A stretch of 64,000 nt of DNA from positions 438,440 to 502,439 of the forward strand of contig NZ_JACIBY010000003.1 in assembly GCF_014195535.1 (NCBI RefSeq). The letters are read 5' to 3'. Both the position numbers and the translations under genes were made by a program. The stretch comes from Runella defluvii (GTDB lineage Bacteria; Bacteroidota; Bacteroidia; Cytophagales; Spirosomataceae). The notes beneath the pieces were generated by a model. That model was not told the origin of the DNA, made no database searches, and saw only the letters and a list, made by a program, of their open reading frames with translations. Below, one piece after another: positions 42,169 through 52,184 of this stretch; position 1 is the first letter of the stretch, and the number at the start of each line of letters is the position of its first letter.

Positions 42169-42329
42169 TTTATGGCCCTCTCCTATTCCTTTCCTCAAAA
42201 CACATTCAGTTAACTAGTTGATAATAAGATACTTATTTTTATAATGAAAATTTATTCATATTTGAATATTTATTCATTTATGGAGAAAGAAAAAAGGTGC
42301 ATTCAATGAAGAAGCACCTTTAGATCCAT

Positions 42330-42992
42330 TTAATTTCTCAAAAAACGTCCCCTCAAATAGTGAACAGGAAAGCCTTTTTCTGTAAAAATTTTCTCAAAAC
42401 GGGTCTTAATTCCGAAGTGCTCGGCGTGTAATTCTGACTGATAAAGGTCAAAAGTGGCGACCAAATCATAAAACCCAAACTGCCCAAGCTCCTCTAATGT
42501 AAAGTCAAAAAGCTCTCTATTATCTGTTTTTAAATGCAAAAGCCCATCTTTTTTAATAACAGCCACGTATTTCTCCAGGAAGTGAGGATGCGTTAATCGA
42601 CGCCTCAGGCTCTTTTTAATATTGAACGGGTCAGGAAAAGTTATCCAAATTTCGGCAACCTCCCCTGCTTCAAAAAAGTTTTGGAGAAACTCAACATTCG
42701 TTCTTAAAAAGGCCACGTTTTTTAAACCAAGTTCCATAGCCTGCTGACTGCCTATCGCCAAGCGGTCTCCTTTGACATCAATGCCAATAAAATTCTTATC
42801 TAGAAAAACTTGGGCCAATCCGACCGTATATTCACCTTTTCCACACGCCAATTCAAGCACAATGGGATTATTGTTCAAAAAGTAGGTTTCGTTCCATTTT
42901 CCTTTAATGGTTTCAAACAAGGGCTTCCCTACCTCTAATACATTGGTAGCCAGCGCATTTGCAGCAAAACGTATAAGTTTCTGACGGCTCAA
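42330..42992 (-). CDS. trmB: tRNA (guanine-N7)-methyltransferase
   Basis: A 220-residue SAM-dependent enzyme that makes m7G46 in tRNA variable loops. The SAM motif VLELACGKGEYTVGLA (about 45-60), the NFIGIDVKGDR second motif, EIWITFPDPFNIKKSLRRRLTHPHFL (substrate motif with PDP and the Arg/His cluster) and the C-terminal KTRFEKIF element are all present. The canonical PDPWPK is PDPFNIK here, as in other Bacteroidota. Confidence 0.94.
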   Translation of the reverse strand: MSRQKLIRFAANALATNVLEVGKPLFETIKGKWNETYFLNNNPIVLELACGKGEYTVGLAQVFLDKNFIGIDVKGDRLAIGSQQAMELGLKNVAFLRTNVEFLQNFFEAGEVAEIWITFPDPFNIKKSLRRRLTHPHFLEKYVAVIKKDGLLHLKTDNRELFDFTLEELGQFGFYDLVATFDLYQSELHAEHFGIKTRFEKIFTEKGFPVHYLRGRFLRN

Positions 42993-43144
42993 GATTTTAA
43001 TATTTAAAAGTTAACTGTAATCTGGTACTGTATAATCAATTCTCAACGAATTGTAAAAGTACAAAAAACCACATTTTGAATAAAAACATTTAAACCTATT
43101 TATATGACATATATAGTAATATGAATAGGTTTTATAGACTACTA

Positions 43145-44425
43145 TTACACCTCAGCAACTACGAATGTACTACCACCAATATAAATAATATCGGTAGGTA
43201 AGGTTTCACTAAGAGCTGCGTTGAAAGCTTCCGTTACCGAGGGATACGTCTCCCCCAATAAACCTAAAGTGGCCGCAACGGTTTGTAGTTCGATTGCAGG
43301 CAAAGACCTTGGTAAATCAGCCGCGCAAAAATAGTAAGTGGCCTCTTTTGGAAATAACCCCAGAACGCCAGCTACGTCTTTGTCTTTGACAAAACCAAGT
43401 ACAAAACGTAATCCCGTGTAATCGTAGTAATGGAGTTGGTTCAGGGTTTCTTTGAGTCCTCCCTCATTGTGAGCGACATCAGCCACCACCATTGGTATTT
43501 GTTGTAAAACTTGCCAACGACCTTTCAATTGGCTGAGTTGCGTAGCCTGGGATAAACCTGCTTCTAGCTGTGCCTCGCTTATCTCCCACCCTTGCATTCT
43601 TAATTCTTCTACCGCCTGCAAAACACCCAAGACATTTTTAGCCTGATAACTACCAAGTAAGTCTAGTTTGTAGGTTTTAATTACCGAAGTAATAGACTTA
43701 ATAGTAATTTCTCGATACCCAGCAGATAGCGAAGTATCCATGATTTGGAAGCGTTGATCAGCAAAGACAATGGACGCATGACATTCCTGAGCTTTGGCCC
43801 GAAAAACGGGTTCCGTCTCAGGCTGAGTTTCTGAAATCACAACGGGCACATGGGGTTTAATAATTCCCGCCTTCTCTCCCGCAATTTTTTCTAAGGTATC
43901 TCCCAATAAATCAGTATGGTCGAAACTGATGTTGGTGATGACCGACAAAAGGGGCGTAATGATGTTTGTAGAGTCCAGCCGTCCGCCCAAACCCACTTCT
44001 ATGATGGCAATGTCCACCCGTTGGTGGGCAAAGTAATCAAACGCCAACGCCACACTTATTTCAAAAAATGAAGGTTGTATGCGCTCAATAAGGCCTTGGT
44101 GGTTGGCGACAAAGTCCACAATCGTTTGCGTCGGGCACGGCTGTCCATTGATTTTGAAGCGTTCGGTAAACGACTTTAAATGCGGTGAGGTGTGTAATCC
44201 GACAGTATAGCCCGCAGATTGTAACACCGCCGAAAGCAAATGTGAAGTACTCCCCTTGCCATTTGTGCCTGCCACGTGAATGCTTTTAAACTGAGTATGT
44301 GGGTTTCCCAAAGCTTCACACAAGGCCGTAATGTTGGTCAATCCTGCTTTCATCGCCGCTGCTCCTACGCGATGAAAAGCGGGCAAGCGGCTGTACAAAT
44401 AGGAGATGGTTTGTTCGTAGTTCAT
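43145..44425 (-). CDS. folC: Folylpolyglutamate/dihydrofolate synthase
   Basis: 426 residues from the ATG at 44425 (MNYEQTISYLYSRLPAFHRVGAAA); the eight residues of the longer frame are not conserved. The Mur-ligase-type P-loop GTNGKGST is at 53-60, then HTSPHL, the E-I-S-V-A-L segment, IEVGLGGRLDSTN, and NISFDHTDLLGDTLEKIAGEKAGI (metal and folate contacts). It adds glutamate to dihydropteroate and folates. It is 69 bp downstream of a TonB-like gene on the same strand. Confidence 0.94.
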   Translation of the reverse strand: MNYEQTISYLYSRLPAFHRVGAAAMKAGLTNITALCEALGNPHTQFKSIHVAGTNGKGSTSHLLSAVLQSAGYTVGLHTSPHLKSFTERFKINGQPCPTQTIVDFVANHQGLIERIQPSFFEISVALAFDYFAHQRVDIAIIEVGLGGRLDSTNIITPLLSVITNISFDHTDLLGDTLEKIAGEKAGIIKPHVPVVISETQPETEPVFRAKAQECHASIVFADQRFQIMDTSLSAGYREITIKSITSVIKTYKLDLLGSYQAKNVLGVLQAVEELRMQGWEISEAQLEAGLSQATQLSQLKGRWQVLQQIPMVVADVAHNEGGLKETLNQLHYYDYTGLRFVLGFVKDKDVAGVLGLFPKEATYYFCAADLPRSLPAIELQTVAATLGLLGETYPSVTEAFNAALSETLPTDIIYIGGSTFVVAEV

Positions 44426-44494
44426 GGGATAACAAAAATAAAGGGGCAATTTAGCCCCCTTATTCCCTTTTCAGGGATTTTTTTATGGAAAGAA

Positions 44495-45427
44495 TTATCT
44501 ACTCTTGATGTTAAAAGTAATGGTTCCTTTGGACGTGGACGGCACATTTTCTGACTTTGGCACCAATTTCATTCGGCTAACTGCACGTTTATAGACTTCT
44601 ACCACCGACTGGCTAACGGTTGATTCTTTCACCCGTACGCCGATGATGTCACCCGTATCGTCCACCGTAATTTCAAAAACAATCCGCCCCGATTCGTCAG
44701 AGTCGTCATTCACTTGCGGACGAGCTCCCATTCCCCACCCAGATACGTTGAGGGCCAGGCCTGTTTTAGCCCCTCCTGGCTTACCATAGAGACTTCCAGC
44801 GTCGATACTTCCTTTGGGGTTTCCTTGGTCTCCTACCGTTCCAGGTTTGTCTCCATTGTTATTACCGCCCGTTCCCGAGGCTGTTCCGTTGGTTCCATTG
44901 CTTCCTTTTGAGCTACCCGATGATTTTTTAAACAAAGCATCTTCATCCACTTTTTTGGGCTCAGGGGCAGGTTTTGTAGGAGCAGGTGGCGCGGGGGTCG
45001 TTGCTTTTGACTCCGTTTTGGTAGGTTTGGTTTCTGCCTTTGTCTCGACGGGACTTTCCAATTTACTCGTAATTGGCGGTTTTACGGGCGCCGTTTTTAC
45101 TGGTTTAGGCGTTTCAACTTTGGGCGTGGGTGGCGGCGTTACTTTGGGGGTGGGCGTAGCTTTAACCTTGGGCGTATCATCCGATTTTTTTACGTTTTCA
45201 GCCCGAGGTGAATCACTCGCTTTGTTATAGGTCTGGATTTTTCCGTAACCCGCATCATCCGTTCCGAAATTCACTTCCACGTACTCAATAGCTTCTGTTT
45301 TGGGAAGCGCATGATAAATTTTCACAAAAAGTGTAATCGTAATAAGCGCAGAGGTAATGATAGTCGCACCCGCTAATCCTATCATTTGGTGCTCTCTGTC
45401 TTCTTTCGTATTGACAAGTATCGACAT
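44495..45427 (-). CDS. TonB-like energy-transducer protein
   Basis: A 310-residue protein with one N-terminal transmembrane helix (about 17-36). A long proline/lysine/threonine-rich periplasm-spanning region (about 80-160) is followed by a Gly/Ser/Asn-rich linker and a C-terminal domain of about 80 residues (GRIVFEITVDDTGDIIGVRVKESTVSQSVVEVYKRAVSRM in outline) with the TonB/TolA C-terminal pattern. It would pass proton-motive energy from an ExbB/ExbD pair, not seen here, to outer-membrane receptors. Confidence 0.82.
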   Translation of the reverse strand: MSILVNTKEDREHQMIGLAGATIITSALITITLFVKIYHALPKTEAIEYVEVNFGTDDAGYGKIQTYNKASDSPRAENVKKSDDTPKVKATPTPKVTPPPTPKVETPKPVKTAPVKPPITSKLESPVETKAETKPTKTESKATTPAPPAPTKPAPEPKKVDEDALFKKSSGSSKGSNGTNGTASGTGGNNNGDKPGTVGDQGNPKGSIDAGSLYGKPGGAKTGLALNVSGWGMGARPQVNDDSDESGRIVFEITVDDTGDIIGVRVKESTVSQSVVEVYKRAVSRMKLVPKSENVPSTSKGTITFNIKSR

Positions 45428-45486
45428 GGGTGAATGTGTGTAATTTTTGAATTAACGCAAAATAAGGGTAAAATATATACGAGCAC

Positions 45487-45514
45487 AAAAAAAAGGGGCT
45501 TTTGCCCCTTTTTT
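45487..45514 (-). terminator. Terminator of the HU-CCDC81/SPOR gene
   Basis: The stem AAGGGGC/GCCCCTT with loop TTTT is flanked by A and T runs, 19 bp beyond the gene's stop on the minus strand. Confidence 0.85.
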
Positions 45515-45532
45515 AATTATTTACTACCTAAG

Positions 45533-46660
45533 TTATTTATGAATCACGTACGCTTTTGCGCCTGCCAAGCGACTGATTTGCGCAACTTGTGATTTGGCTT
45601 TGGCCGATGATTCACAGGCGATGGCCGATACAATGATAAGCTTACCATCGTTTGGCTCTGGATTCAAAATCGTGGCATCGTTATAGCCATGGCTCTGGAG
45701 TTTGGCGGTCAGGTTACGGGCGTTTTCAATTTTAGAAAATCCACCTGCAATCACCAAAAACTCGCCATTTACATCCGAACTTGGCGCGGGGGCTACCACC
45801 GTTGCTTCGTTTGAAACGGGGATAACTTGTTTTGCCTCCACTTTCGCCGTTTCTTTTGTAACGGCTGCTGGCTGCTCCTCTTTTTGAACCGCTACCACGG
45901 GCTCATCTTGAGCAACTACCTCACTAACAACCTCTTCCTTCGGTGCAACCACATTTTCAGTCGCTACAACCTCTTCTTTTTTAACAGTGTTAGTTTTTTT
46001 ATCAGTTGCTAACCAGCCCTTTACCGTCGTCACCAATTCAAAAGGATTGAGGCTTGACTTTAAACTTTCGGATGGAAACTGGGTGATGCTGGCAAAAAGC
46101 ACCGTACCAATCAATAGCACTCCACCAATGTACATCACAATTCGGGTACGGCGACGGCGCGGGATTTCTAGTTCTAGTTCTTCCGCAGGACGGTCGTCAG
46201 AAGTCCAATCCTCATTGGCTTTTCCAGCGACGTCAATGGAAGCAGCAGGGGCCAGTGATACTGACTTTAAGCCAAAGCCTTCGGCGTAGAAATTAGTATC
46301 AACTGTTGGTTCAAATTGAAGTTTACCTTCGTCGTTGGTATCAAGGATACCGATACCCTCCAACGTATAGTTTCCTTTTTCTTTGATGGTATTTTTGATC
46401 TCCTCCACAAACTGACGAATGCGCGTTTGGGCTTCCTCCCGCGTAATTTGTTCGTTGATGGTCATGTAGTGAGTCAGCAATCCGTCGTCTAGTTTCAACG
46501 CCTCATTGAACGCTACTCGCTTCTGCGGTGCATGGTAAAGGGCGTTTTGCTCGCTGTAAAACGCATGACTAAAATACGCCAAAAAACCACCCAAATCGGG
46601 GAGCACGACGCAGTCATGTTCATACAATAGTTTACGGGTGTAATCTAGGACAGAAATCAT
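45533..46660 (-). CDS. HU-CCDC81 and SPOR domain membrane protein
   Basis: A 375-residue single-pass membrane protein. Residues about 1-130 are two HU-like subdomains of the HU-CCDC81 type (LLYEHDCVVLPDLGGFLAYF; GKLQFEPTVDTNF). A transmembrane helix lies at about 171-191 after RRRRTR, then a Val/Glu/Lys-rich linker. The C-terminal 75 residues are a SPOR domain (EFLVIAGGFSKIENARNLTAKLQSHGY) that binds denuded peptidoglycan at division sites. The HU-like part faces the cytoplasm, so it could link cell-wall sites to DNA or cytoplasmic partners. Confidence 0.88.
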   Translation of the reverse strand: MISVLDYTRKLLYEHDCVVLPDLGGFLAYFSHAFYSEQNALYHAPQKRVAFNEALKLDDGLLTHYMTINEQITREEAQTRIRQFVEEIKNTIKEKGNYTLEGIGILDTNDEGKLQFEPTVDTNFYAEGFGLKSVSLAPAASIDVAGKANEDWTSDDRPAEELELEIPRRRRTRIVMYIGGVLLIGTVLFASITQFPSESLKSSLNPFELVTTVKGWLATDKKTNTVKKEEVVATENVVAPKEEVVSEVVAQDEPVVAVQKEEQPAAVTKETAKVEAKQVIPVSNEATVVAPAPSSDVNGEFLVIAGGFSKIENARNLTAKLQSHGYNDATILNPEPNDGKLIIVSAIACESSAKAKSQVAQISRLAGAKAYVIHK

Positions 46661-46717
46661 GTTTGTTATGTAACCTGTTTATGGGGATTTGGGTACTAAG
46701 GTACAGAGAAGATAAAA

Positions 46718-46748
46718 AAAAAGCAATAGCCGCGTGGGCTATTGCTTT
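46718..46748 (-). terminator. Terminator of the outer-membrane barrel gene
   Basis: A perfect 12-bp stem (46720-46731 with 46737-46748, core AGCAATAGCC) preceded on the plus strand by an A run, which is a T run after the stem on the minus strand. Confidence 0.85.
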
Positions 46749-46813
46749 GAATTAGGTCGAATAAAGTGCCTTAATTGCTTAGATTAGAACGGTATGGCGT
46801 CCAAAAAAATAAT

Positions 46814-48481
46814 CTAAAACTGAAACGACAATCCCGCTAAGAAGTTGAGGCCCTGTTGCGGATAATACAAGTAACGTTCGTAGTTCTTACCTAATAGGTT
46901 ATTGATGGAAGCGAATGCTGAAAAATTACGCGTCAACAAATAATCTATTTTTAGGTTTAAATCGACGATGGACTTGAGGTTGTGCGTTGTGCCTGTTTGA
47001 AAGTTTTTGTTTTTTAACCCACCAATGTAATAGGCATCGATGGTTGCAAACATTTTTTTACTAAAGACAAAAGAGTTATTCCAAGTCACGGTCGAACGGG
47101 GACGGCCCCAAGGTGCTTCTAGGCGTTTGACGTTGTAATCATAAAAATCTCCCCGAAGTGTTGAGCGAACAATGTTTTGATATTGGTACCCCACTTGGGC
47201 CGACACGGTCAAGACTTTGATGTAGTCGGCATCATACACAACCGCAAATTTGGTGCTATCCAACCAATCGTTGTTGAAGCCGTAGAAGTTTTTGAACGTT
47301 GCGTACGACACTTTTCCTTCAAACTGAAAACTAGGCCCTAATTCGCCCTTAAAACCTCCGTAAATATCACGGCTACGCTCGGTATTGGCGATGGTAACAT
47401 TAGGGCCTAGCCAACGATTTTCGCCCAATAAGGAGCGCAATGTATTACGGTTGAGGTCGCCACCGTAGCCTGCAAATACGTGTACTCCCGCCAATGGAAC
47501 GGCATCCACTTCTACTTGTGGGAAGCCAACCGTACGGTTGATTTTGAGGCGATCGTCGGTTTCGTTGACGGCTTTGAAAGCTGCCGTTACCGTAAAGGCA
47601 TCGTACGAAAATTTAAAAGCAGGTTTAACACTAAACAAGTTCCGTTTGAACGTTTCGGCATCGGTGCGTTGGGAAACGTAAGCATCGGCATTCAACAACG
47701 CAAAAATGTTTTCAGTAATGGGAACTGAACCCGAGAAATTGGTTCCCCAATCGGTCTCTGATGCACTGTAACGGTCGCTGAGTCGGTACAATGAGGTCTT
47801 AATGGAATAATCGATAAACTTGTTGTTATCAATGTTATCCAGCCCCACTTGAAGGCCAAAGGTGTTGATTGTTTGGCGGATATTTCCTTTCAAAATTTCG
47901 GCGTTGGGTGCCGAGCGATTGGCGTAAAAATAGTAGTTGTCGCGGTCGTAAAAGGCCGTTCCACCCAATTTAAACGAATTACCAATGTACTGTCCGTTGA
48001 GTTTTAGGCGGTTTTCGCTGTTGGCCGAGTTTTGACCGTCAACGGGTCCTGTTTGGTTAGACAAATGTTTGAAATGAATGTCGTAGGCTAAATCTTCGGT
48101 ATTGTTTCCAATAAATGTTTCTCCGTAAATTTTACCGTAATTACCTCCCCCTACTTTGACGTAATTATTGAGGTTGCCGCCTTCGTCTTCCTTATTTTCC
48201 CCGTTGACAGGCAATACCGTAGGCGTGATTTTGGGCGTTCCGAGCGTTAATTTGGGCGTACGAAACTCATAATTCAGCTTTCGGTTGTCTTCTTCACTGG
48301 TAAAAGGTTGCAGTTTGTTGTAAAGACGGTTGGCGGGGGGCAGCTCAATTTTTTTCTTTTTCTCAATCTCAAAGGTTTGGCTGTCAATTTCTCCCGATTG
48401 TTTTTGTGCCAACGCAGGCAGCGAAAAACAACTTGCTACCACCAGCAAGCGGAGAGGTTTTATCGATGGGACTTTCTTCAT
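46814..48481 (-). CDS. Outer-membrane beta-barrel protein, TonB-receptor-like
   Basis: A 555-residue protein with signal peptide (to PALAQ, residue 26). After a charged N-terminal region it consists of about fourteen or more amphipathic strand pairs rich in alternating aromatics (for example NRLKLNGQYIGNSFKLGGTAFYDRDNYYF in outline) and ends in LSFQF, with the terminal aromatic of outer-membrane barrels. LRTRNFSAFASINNLLGKNYERYLYYP-like text near the end is typical of TonB-dependent receptors, but no plug domain is present. It is 18 bp downstream of a 1000-residue TPR gene, presumably a partner. Confidence 0.8.
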   Translation of the reverse strand: MKKVPSIKPLRLLVVASCFSLPALAQKQSGEIDSQTFEIEKKKKIELPPANRLYNKLQPFTSEEDNRKLNYEFRTPKLTLGTPKITPTVLPVNGENKEDEGGNLNNYVKVGGGNYGKIYGETFIGNNTEDLAYDIHFKHLSNQTGPVDGQNSANSENRLKLNGQYIGNSFKLGGTAFYDRDNYYFYANRSAPNAEILKGNIRQTINTFGLQVGLDNIDNNKFIDYSIKTSLYRLSDRYSASETDWGTNFSGSVPITENIFALLNADAYVSQRTDAETFKRNLFSVKPAFKFSYDAFTVTAAFKAVNETDDRLKINRTVGFPQVEVDAVPLAGVHVFAGYGGDLNRNTLRSLLGENRWLGPNVTIANTERSRDIYGGFKGELGPSFQFEGKVSYATFKNFYGFNNDWLDSTKFAVVYDADYIKVLTVSAQVGYQYQNIVRSTLRGDFYDYNVKRLEAPWGRPRSTVTWNNSFVFSKKMFATIDAYYIGGLKNKNFQTGTTHNLKSIVDLNLKIDYLLTRNFSAFASINNLLGKNYERYLYYPQQGLNFLAGLSFQF

Positions 48482-48499
48482 TCTTTTTAAGTGCTAAGG

Positions 48500-51400
48500 T
48501 TATTGTAAAGCGGCTAGTTTTGATTTGGCCAACTCAATGGCGTCTTTGTCCTCGGCGTTTTCAATGACCGATTGTAAAGTGGCTTTGGCTTGGTCGGGGT
48601 CTTTTAGCCCTACATACACATCGGCCAATAAAATAAAGGCACGAACCCGCCAACGCTCATAATCGGCGTATTGTTTGTTGAGTTCCATCACCGACGCCTG
48701 TGCTTCTTTCAATTTGCCCTGACGAAACAACGACTCTGACGCCCAGTATTTTGCCTCAGCCCCAAATTCGTCTTTGTTGGCAGCCACTATTTTTTTCAAT
48801 TCTGCATCCGCCGTTTTGTAATCTGCTTTTTCGATATACACCTTGGCAATTTGCATCTGTGCTTTTTTGGTCGAACCAGGGATAACGTCTCCTGCATTCA
48901 TCACTTCCCGCGCGTAGTAAGCGGTTGAATCGTATTTTTTCATCGAAAAATACGTATCCATCAAACGCATCAAGCCCGTCACGCGGTCGGTTTTGCTATC
49001 TGATTGGGCATAGAGCAAGTTAAAGTTGCGAACCGCTTGCGGGTAGTTTTGGTTTTGCACTTCAATGTCTCCCGCCCGCAAGGCTGCTTTGGGTGAAAAC
49101 CGCTGATCACCTTCCGAAATAACCAAGCTAAAGAGTTTGAGCGCATTGGCGTTATCGTTGTTGCGGTAATAGCTTTCTCCCCCCAAATAACGTGCTTCCG
49201 TCGCTAGCTTACTGTTGGGATAATCGCGGATAAAGCTTTGGAGTGCCTTGATGGCTTGTGGGTACTTGCCGTCGCCGTACAACCCTTTGGCCGTTTCAAA
49301 TTCCAATTTTTCGGTTTCGGTACTTTGTGGATTTTTCTTCTTATAATCAGCCAATACGTTCGACATTTCTTCGGTACGGCCTGCGTTTTCCAACGTCGCT
49401 TGTAACCCTAGCAGGGCTTCTTTGGCCGCTGGAGCATCCGAATACTCCGACAAAATCTGTTTATAGTCGCGAATGGCTTCTTCATATACCTGAATGTTGT
49501 TATAAGCCAAGGCGCGCTTCAACAACGCAGGCGGAATCAAATAACTGCGTGGTTTGTCTTTGACCAAACGCGTATAAGCACGAATGGATGCTTGGTAATT
49601 CCCTTTTTCTAAATCAATGTTGGCCGACTGGAACAAGGCGTCATCGGCATAGCGTGAAGTAGGGAATTGTGCAATTACCTTATCAAACTGCGCTTTTGCC
49701 TCCGTGTCTTTTTCTTGGTATGTTAAAATCAACCCTTTTTGATACAAGGCATAGTCACGATCCAAACGGCCATCATTGATGGCTTTGTCGTACATGGCGG
49801 TGGCCTGCGCGTAGTTTTTATCGGTCAAATAACAATCTGCGATGCGGATAGTAGCATCCTCAATCGTTTGCGGCTCTCCCACCCCTTTTCCTTTTGTGAT
49901 ATACTGTTGGAAATTCGTCACCGCCGCTTTGTAGTCTTTGGTATTGTAATAGGCGTAGCCTAATGCATACAAACTACGAATGCCGTAAGGTGACGTGGGG
50001 TTGCTCCGAATCAACTGCTGATACATCGGGATGGCTTCTCCGTAGCGGTTTAAGGCCGAGAACGCTTCTCCTTTTTGGTAGGTAGCCGCCAACGCAATTT
50101 CAGAATCGGGGGTATATTTGAGCGACTTGTCAAAATTTACAATTGCTTGGGCGTAGCGTTCGGCGTTAAAATCAGCAATTCCCAAATTCATCGTTTGGCG
50201 CTGATACGCCGCTTTGGTTGCCTCGTCAATTTTCTTCAATTTTTCGATGTAGGCCACGGCAGCTGCACTGTTGTTGGATTTGGTCAACGCTAGGATTGAC
50301 AGCTTGGTGGCTTCCTCTTCGTATTCACTGTTCGGGAAGTTTTTGATAAACTCCTGAAATTCCGTAAAAGCCGCCGATTGGTTGTTGAGCTCTAACTGCA
50401 CTTTGGCGTGATTAAAAGACGCTTCTTCCTGAATCACTTTGTTAAATTTCAACTTGGCCGCATTGTCAAAGCCCGTCAAGGCCGCTTGGGGGTTCTTGGT
50501 TTGAAGGTGGCTGATGGCCAAAATATACGACCCAAACTGCCCCGTCGTGTCCTTGCGGGTTGCCACACCTTTTAATTGATCGACCGCTCCTGGATAATTG
50601 CCCGTTTTGAACAAGGAATGTCCATAACGAAACTGAATGGGCGCTGGCATGGGGGTTTCACGTCCCTTCAATTGAACATACTGGGCATAATATTTGGCCG
50701 CATCGGCGTAGTTACCCCGATTATAAAATACTTCGGCAGCGTACAAGGCAACGTCATTCAGTTTAACTCCTCCTCCTTGCGAACGGCGCAACAACGGCTC
50801 GGCGTAGGCAATCAAATCGTCGTAGCGCTCGGCTTGGTACAAAGAAGACACAATCCAGTTGGGGGCGTCCATTTTATACTGTGGATGCGCTTCGATGTTT
50901 TTGAAATTACGGTAAGCATCGTCGTATTTGCCGTTTTGATAACTGATGACCCCCGCATAATATGCCGCTGGCGCAAAATAATCGCTGGTGGCGTCTTGTT
51001 GTACTTCCGCAAAATAACGGAGTGCGGGCGCAAACTGCTTCGTGCTGTAATACGACAACCCTAATTTGTAGCGGGTTTCGGTGGCAGCGTAGTAGTTTGA
51101 ACTGCGGTCCAATGCTTTGGTAAGGTACGTAATGGCGTTGGCATAATCTCCCCGATCAAAATAATACTTTCCCAAATCGCTGTAGATAAGCGCTGCTTTG
51201 GGGTGTTCGGGGTGATTGCGAACAAACCGATCGACGGCCAACTCTGCTTCGGGCGCATCGGCATACAACGCACACAGGGTGGTGTAGTACTCGGCATTTA
51301 CGGCGGTGTAATCGTTGGTATTGAGCAACGCTGGGCGTTTTTCCAAATAATAACGAAACTCCTGTTTGGCCGCCGAATAGTTCGATTTTTCAAAAAGTTC

Positions 51401-51517
51401 GACCCCATTTCGGTAGTGAACATCGGCCTCAGTATAACCGAGGGTGTTTTGGGCGTGAATCGCCTCCCACGAAAGGGCACAAAGGGACAGGGATAGAAGG
51501 CTGCGTTTGAGAAACAT
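48500..51517 (-). CDS. Large exported TPR-repeat protein (about 1005 residues)
   Basis: Start chosen at the ATG at 51517, which gives a proper signal peptide (MFLKRSLLSLSLCALSWEAIHAQ); the 17 residues upstream in the frame are unlikely. The whole mature protein is a chain of some twenty or more TPR units of the YbgF/BamD-like type, spaced about 36 residues (GDYANAITYLTKALDRSSNYYAATETRYKLGLSYY in outline). A periplasmic scaffold working with the barrel protein encoded 18 bp downstream is the likely role; a conserved TPR-barrel pair of unknown cargo. Confidence 0.85.
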   Translation of the reverse strand: MFLKRSLLSLSLCALSWEAIHAQNTLGYTEADVHYRNGVELFEKSNYSAAKQEFRYYLEKRPALLNTNDYTAVNAEYYTTLCALYADAPEAELAVDRFVRNHPEHPKAALIYSDLGKYYFDRGDYANAITYLTKALDRSSNYYAATETRYKLGLSYYSTKQFAPALRYFAEVQQDATSDYFAPAAYYAGVISYQNGKYDDAYRNFKNIEAHPQYKMDAPNWIVSSLYQAERYDDLIAYAEPLLRRSQGGGVKLNDVALYAAEVFYNRGNYADAAKYYAQYVQLKGRETPMPAPIQFRYGHSLFKTGNYPGAVDQLKGVATRKDTTGQFGSYILAISHLQTKNPQAALTGFDNAAKLKFNKVIQEEASFNHAKVQLELNNQSAAFTEFQEFIKNFPNSEYEEEATKLSILALTKSNNSAAAVAYIEKLKKIDEATKAAYQRQTMNLGIADFNAERYAQAIVNFDKSLKYTPDSEIALAATYQKGEAFSALNRYGEAIPMYQQLIRSNPTSPYGIRSLYALGYAYYNTKDYKAAVTNFQQYITKGKGVGEPQTIEDATIRIADCYLTDKNYAQATAMYDKAINDGRLDRDYALYQKGLILTYQEKDTEAKAQFDKVIAQFPTSRYADDALFQSANIDLEKGNYQASIRAYTRLVKDKPRSYLIPPALLKRALAYNNIQVYEEAIRDYKQILSEYSDAPAAKEALLGLQATLENAGRTEEMSNVLADYKKKNPQSTETEKLEFETAKGLYGDGKYPQAIKALQSFIRDYPNSKLATEARYLGGESYYRNNDNANALKLFSLVISEGDQRFSPKAALRAGDIEVQNQNYPQAVRNFNLLYAQSDSKTDRVTGLMRLMDTYFSMKKYDSTAYYAREVMNAGDVIPGSTKKAQMQIAKVYIEKADYKTADAELKKIVAANKDEFGAEAKYWASESLFRQGKLKEAQASVMELNKQYADYERWRVRAFILLADVYVGLKDPDQAKATLQSVIENAEDKDAIELAKSKLAALQ

Positions 51518-51718
51518 GTGGTAAATAAGGATGTAAAAATCGAAAAGTACGATAAAATTTCCGTACAAGATTTATTTTTGCGAAAGAACGAAAAACAAAC
51601 TTTAAAACGTATAAATTCCTTGGTTCATTGCCCATAAATTGTTCTTCCTTCTTACAAAACACGAATTAGGGTCGTTTCTAACGTTGTCAAATATTTGCTA
51701 TAATTTTCCTTCAAAAAA

Positions 51719-51750
51719 ATTGCATCTCTAGTAAATAAGGACTATTTTTG
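51719..51750 (+). promoter_or_regulatory. Predicted rpsT promoter
   Basis: ATTG (51719-51722), a 20-nt gap, TATTTTTG (51743-51750). Transcription would start near 51756, 40 nt before the ATG. Confidence 0.65.
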
Positions 51751-51795
51751 CACTCCTTTTATAGAACAGAAATACATTATTTTTTTATAAAACCA

Positions 51796-52062
51796 ATGGC
51801 AAATCATAAGTCAGCATTAAAAAGAATCCGGGCCAACGAAACAAAACGCCTTAGAAATCGCTACCAACACAAAACTACGCGTACAATGGTACGTAAGTTG
51901 CGTGACACCAAAGACCAAATTGTTGCATCAGAATTGTACAAAACTGTATCTTCTATGCTTGACAGATTGGCAAAAAAGAATGTCATTCACAAAAACAAAG
52001 CTAGTAACCTCAAGTCTAAATTGGCGAAACACGTTAATCGTCTTGCGGTAGCGACTGCATAA
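51796..52062 (+). CDS. rpsT: 30S ribosomal protein S20
   Basis: 88 residues from the ATG at 51796 ([24 protein letters not shown]). The upstream part of the frame overlaps the promoter and is not coding. It is a three-helix, lysine/arginine-rich protein that binds 16S rRNA. The [18 protein letters not shown]-terminus is typical. It is a single-gene transcript between its own promoter and a strong terminator. Confidence 0.96.
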   Translation: MANHKSALKRIRANETKRLRNRYQHKTTRTMVRKLRDTKDQIVASELYKTVSSMLDRLAKKNVIHKNKASNLKSKLAKHVNRLAVATA

Positions 52063-52081
52063 ATTTTACTTTTTTGCAAAG

Positions 52082-52116
52082 AAAAACCTTTAAAGCTCCG
52101 TGCTTTAAAGGTTTTT
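52082..52116 (+). terminator. rpsT terminator
   Basis: A perfect 15-bp stem (52082-52096 with 52102-52116, core CCTTTAAAGC/GCTTTAAAGG) ending in a T run. Confidence 0.9.
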
Positions 52117-52184
52117 TTCGTATTATGCGCTTTCATACTTAGTAGTAATAGATTGTATAACCTGTTAACCATTACAAAAAACTC

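Noticed and set aside
51748-51795. N-terminal extension of rpsT
   Set aside because: It begins inside the predicted -7 promoter box; S20 proteins start at MANHKSA.
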